Shown here: positions 6,670 to 8,145 of the stretch, piece after piece
How the letters are laid out: every line of letters begins with the position of its first letter
How positions within the stretch are numbered: the first letter of the stretch is position 1
Assembly (NCBI GenBank): GCA_017882025.1
Contig: JADGQG010000083.1
Span: 1-8,145, forward strand
Length of the DNA stretch: 8,145 nt
Reading direction: 5' to 3'
Source: Chloroflexota bacterium
Lineage (GTDB): Bacteria; Chloroflexota; Limnocylindria; Limnocylindrales; CSP1-4
Program-made: the position numbers and the translations under genes
Notes under the pieces: model-generated
The model's database searches: none
What the model was told of the DNA's origin: nothing
What the model saw: only the letters and a program-made list of their open reading frames with translations

Positions 6670-7305
6670 ATGCTGAACGCTGACAATCTGGCCACCGCGC
6701 TGACCCAGGGTAGCTCCGCGTGGATGGTCGCCTCCGTGGCCGCCGTCCTGCCGATCCTGTGGTCCTTCACGCTGATCCTGCATTTCTCCCGGCCCTACGT
6801 CATCCGCTTCCTGATGCGCCTGACCCTCCGCTTCGGCGGCGACGTCTGGTGGCTCAGCTACGTCCTCATGCGGGACGCGCTCATGGCGATCACGCTCGGC
6901 CTGAGCATGATCTTCCTGATGCCGAACCTCTACCTCAAGGTCGGCCTGCCGATCACGGCCCCGATCGCCACGCTGGTCCTCTTCTGGGCGCTGGTCCTGA
7001 AGCTCCTGCGGGACACCGACGACGACCCGGCGGCCTTCCGCCTGGTGAGCCTCCTCCTGGTGCTCGCGTCCGTCCTCTACATCGTCCCGCAGGTCTACGG
7101 CATGGAGGCCGCCGACCAGGCGTACCTCGGGAACCTGCCCAGCTTGCTCAACAGCAGCACGAACCTGGACCTCGCACGACCAATCCTGTGGGTGAGCCTC
7201 GGCCTCTTCAGCCTCACCGGTGCGGCCCTCTTCGGACGCTTCATGATGCGGCTCGGCGGACCTCGGCCCGAGTCGGAGCCGGAGGTGCCGTCCCGCGCTC
7301 CTTGA
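6670..7305 (+). CDS. Five-TM membrane protein B, paralogue of the preceding gene
   Basis: A 211-residue integral membrane protein starting 10 bases after its paralogue. Predicted spans lie at about 19-39, 59-84, 93-113, 125-143 and 171-193, followed by a soluble, Pro/Glu/Arg-rich tail (196-211). It shares with protein A the single histidine (H38), P42-Y43, R46, D58, W60, W61, Y64, R68, D69, LPIT (93-96), K111, D117, D119, R124, SVLY (134-137) and NLDLARP near the last span. It has no cysteine, so it cannot carry Fe-S clusters. The two proteins most likely arose by tandem duplication and form a heterodimer. The strict preservation of charged residues (Asp, Arg, Lys) in or beside hydrophobic segments points to a functional rather than purely anchoring role. 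No named family is recognised. Confidence 0.88.
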   Translation: MLNADNLATALTQGSSAWMVASVAAVLPILWSFTLILHFSRPYVIRFLMRLTLRFGGDVWWLSYVLMRDALMAITLGLSMIFLMPNLYLKVGLPITAPIATLVLFWALVLKLLRDTDDDPAAFRLVSLLLVLASVLYIVPQVYGMEAADQAYLGNLPSLLNSSTNLDLARPILWVSLGLFSLTGAALFGRFMMRLGGPRPESEPEVPSRAP

Positions 7306-7340
7306 GCAGGGGACCACGACCCAACCCTCCCGGGGGATCA

Positions 7341-7372
7341 CGACGGGCGGCGCCGCGAGGCGTCGCCCGTCG
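7341..7372. terminator. 14-bp hairpin with GCGA tetraloop, probable bidirectional terminator
   Basis: Between two convergent genes, CGACGGGCGGCGCC (7341-7354) pairs with GGCGTCGCCCGTCG (7359-7372) through 14 pairs, one of them G/T, around the loop GCGA, a GNRA-type tetraloop on the plus strand. Position and stability suggest that it ends both the redox operon and the helicase gene. No T-run follows on either strand, so it is an I-shaped, high-GC style terminator if it works as one. Confidence 0.65.
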
Positions 7373-7399
7373 ACGTTCTGGTTGGCGGCGCCGCGTCGG

Positions 7400-8145
7400 T
7401 CACGGGCGGACCGGGCCCGTCCCGTCGGGGTCGATCACTGCCGGCCCGAAGGCCTCCACGAGGAAGCGCGACGGCGAATCCGGCTCGTACGCGAGCGTCA
7501 GGCTCCGGCGCGCCCGCGTCCACGCGACGTAGGCGAGGCGGCGCTCCTCCTCCAGGGCGCGAGTCGGGTCGCCGGCGTCCGCGAGTGCGCGCGGGCTCGG
7601 GAAGCGTCCCTCGGACATCCCGATCACCGCCACGTGGTCGAACTCGAGGCCCTTCGTCGCGTGCGCCGTGGCAAGCGTGAGCCGCGGTTCCGCCGCGCGG
7701 AGCGCCGTCAGCCGCTCGCGCGCGTTGCCGATCGCGGTCGTGAGCGCCGCCAGTGTCGGGTAGGCCGTCGCCCAGGCGAGGACGGCCGCCAGGAGGTCGG
7801 TCAGCGGCGGCACCTCCGGTCCCAGGTCGTCGAGATCCGCGGCGTCGGTCGGCGGACGTCCGGCCGGCTCGCCTGCGACGGGTGAGCCGGCGAGCGACGC
7901 GCTGCTCCGGCGCGTCGCCGCGGTCGCGACCGCTCCCAGGTACAGGAGGTGCGGGATCGTGCCCGGCACGGCCGCGGCCTCGGCCAGGATCCCGTCCAGC
8001 CGCGGATCCTCGAGGAGCAGGGTGACGCCATCCGCCCGGAACGGGACCCCGCGCTCCAGGGCAAGTGCGGCCGCCGGCAGGAGCTCGCGCCGGGTCCGGG
8101 CCAGGATCGCGCGCGTGCCGTCGTCGGCCGGCCACCCGTCGATGG
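7400..8145 (-). CDS. UvrD/Rep-type (superfamily 1A) DNA helicase, C-terminal part (5' cut by window edge)
   Basis: The minus-strand frame is open from the window edge to a TGA at 7402-7400, giving 247 visible residues; the GTG at 7969 is therefore internal. Early visible residues GTRAILARTRRELLPAAALA, then GVPFRADG, match the start of the UvrD C-terminal helicase domain ('I.P' substrate-side motif). Helicase motif V is TLATAHATKGLEFDHVAVIG (about 156-175) and motif VI is EEERRLAYVAWTRAR (about 198-212), with the arginine needed for ATP hydrolysis. It ends soon after SRFLVEAF, the usual PSRF close, without the long C-terminal tail of UvrD or PcrA. A low-complexity Ala/Ser/Pro-rich stretch (about 75-115) sits where 2B-domain or connector sequence is expected. 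The ATP-binding N-terminal half is outside the window, so UvrD, PcrA or another SF1A helicase cannot be separated. Confidence 0.92.
   Translation of the reverse strand, partial: IDGWPADDGTRAILARTRRELLPAAALALERGVPFRADGVTLLLEDPRLDGILAEAAAVPGTIPHLLYLGAVATAATRRSSASLAGSPVAGEPAGRPPTDAADLDDLGPEVPPLTDLLAAVLAWATAYPTLAALTTAIGNARERLTALRAAEPRLTLATAHATKGLEFDHVAVIGMSEGRFPSPRALADAGDPTRALEEERRLAYVAWTRARRSLTLAYEPDSPSRFLVEAFGPAVIDPDGTGPVRP

Noticed and set aside
6048..7305. Membrane proteins as RnfA/RnfE or NqrD/NqrE type subunits (paralogous, about 200 residues)
   Set aside because: Size and duplication fit, but the Rnf/Nqr sequence patterns and their conserved cysteines are missing; protein B has no cysteine at all, and no other Rnf subunits are nearby.
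6048..7305. Membrane proteins as diheme cytochrome b subunits
   Set aside because: Each has only one histidine, so the four axial ligands of a diheme cytochrome b are not available within one subunit.

Overview
This is an 8.1 kb window of very GC-rich bacterial DNA, densely packed and strongly biased to G/C at third codon positions. The gene types (LuxR/NarL two-component pair, GltD-like flavoprotein, several GTG starts) and the style of the response regulator suggest a high-GC Chloroflexota or Actinobacteriota-like soil or water bacterium. That placement is inference; no rRNA or other marker is present to settle it.

Layout. (1) 2-889 (+): the last third of uvrA, cut by the left edge. (2) 927-1708 (+): two small genes, a 139-residue protein resembling the DUF6941 family and a 117-residue protein I do not recognise. 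(3) 1818-3853 (+): a two-component system, a membrane-anchored GAF/HisKA_3 histidine kinase whose stop overlaps the start of its NarL/LuxR response regulator. (4) 3854-4050: a 197-base gap with a strong hairpin. (5) 4051-7305 (+): a tight three-gene unit. A 666-residue iron-sulfur flavoprotein (N-terminal 2x[4Fe-4S] ferredoxin fused to a GltD-type NAD(P)H/FAD module) is followed by two membrane proteins of about 200 residues that are clear paralogues of each other. (6) 7306-7399: convergent intergenic gap with a 14-bp hairpin, probably a terminator. (7) 7400-8145 (-): the C-terminal part of a UvrD/Rep-type helicase, cut by the right edge.

The most interesting part is the three-gene unit. The flavoprotein has everything needed to pass electrons between NAD(P)H and low-potential iron-sulfur carriers. 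The two downstream genes follow by a 4-base overlap and a 10-base gap, each with a good Shine-Dalgarno sequence, so they probably make its membrane partners. They share a conserved D-x-W-W-x-x-Y-V-x-x-R-D motif and one conserved histidine in the first membrane segment. They do not match a membrane redox family I can name (Rnf/Nqr, NrfD, cytochrome b types). I read this as a candidate undescribed membrane-associated NAD(P)H/ferredoxin oxidoreductase, possibly controlled by the adjacent two-component system. The membrane function and the regulation are inference.
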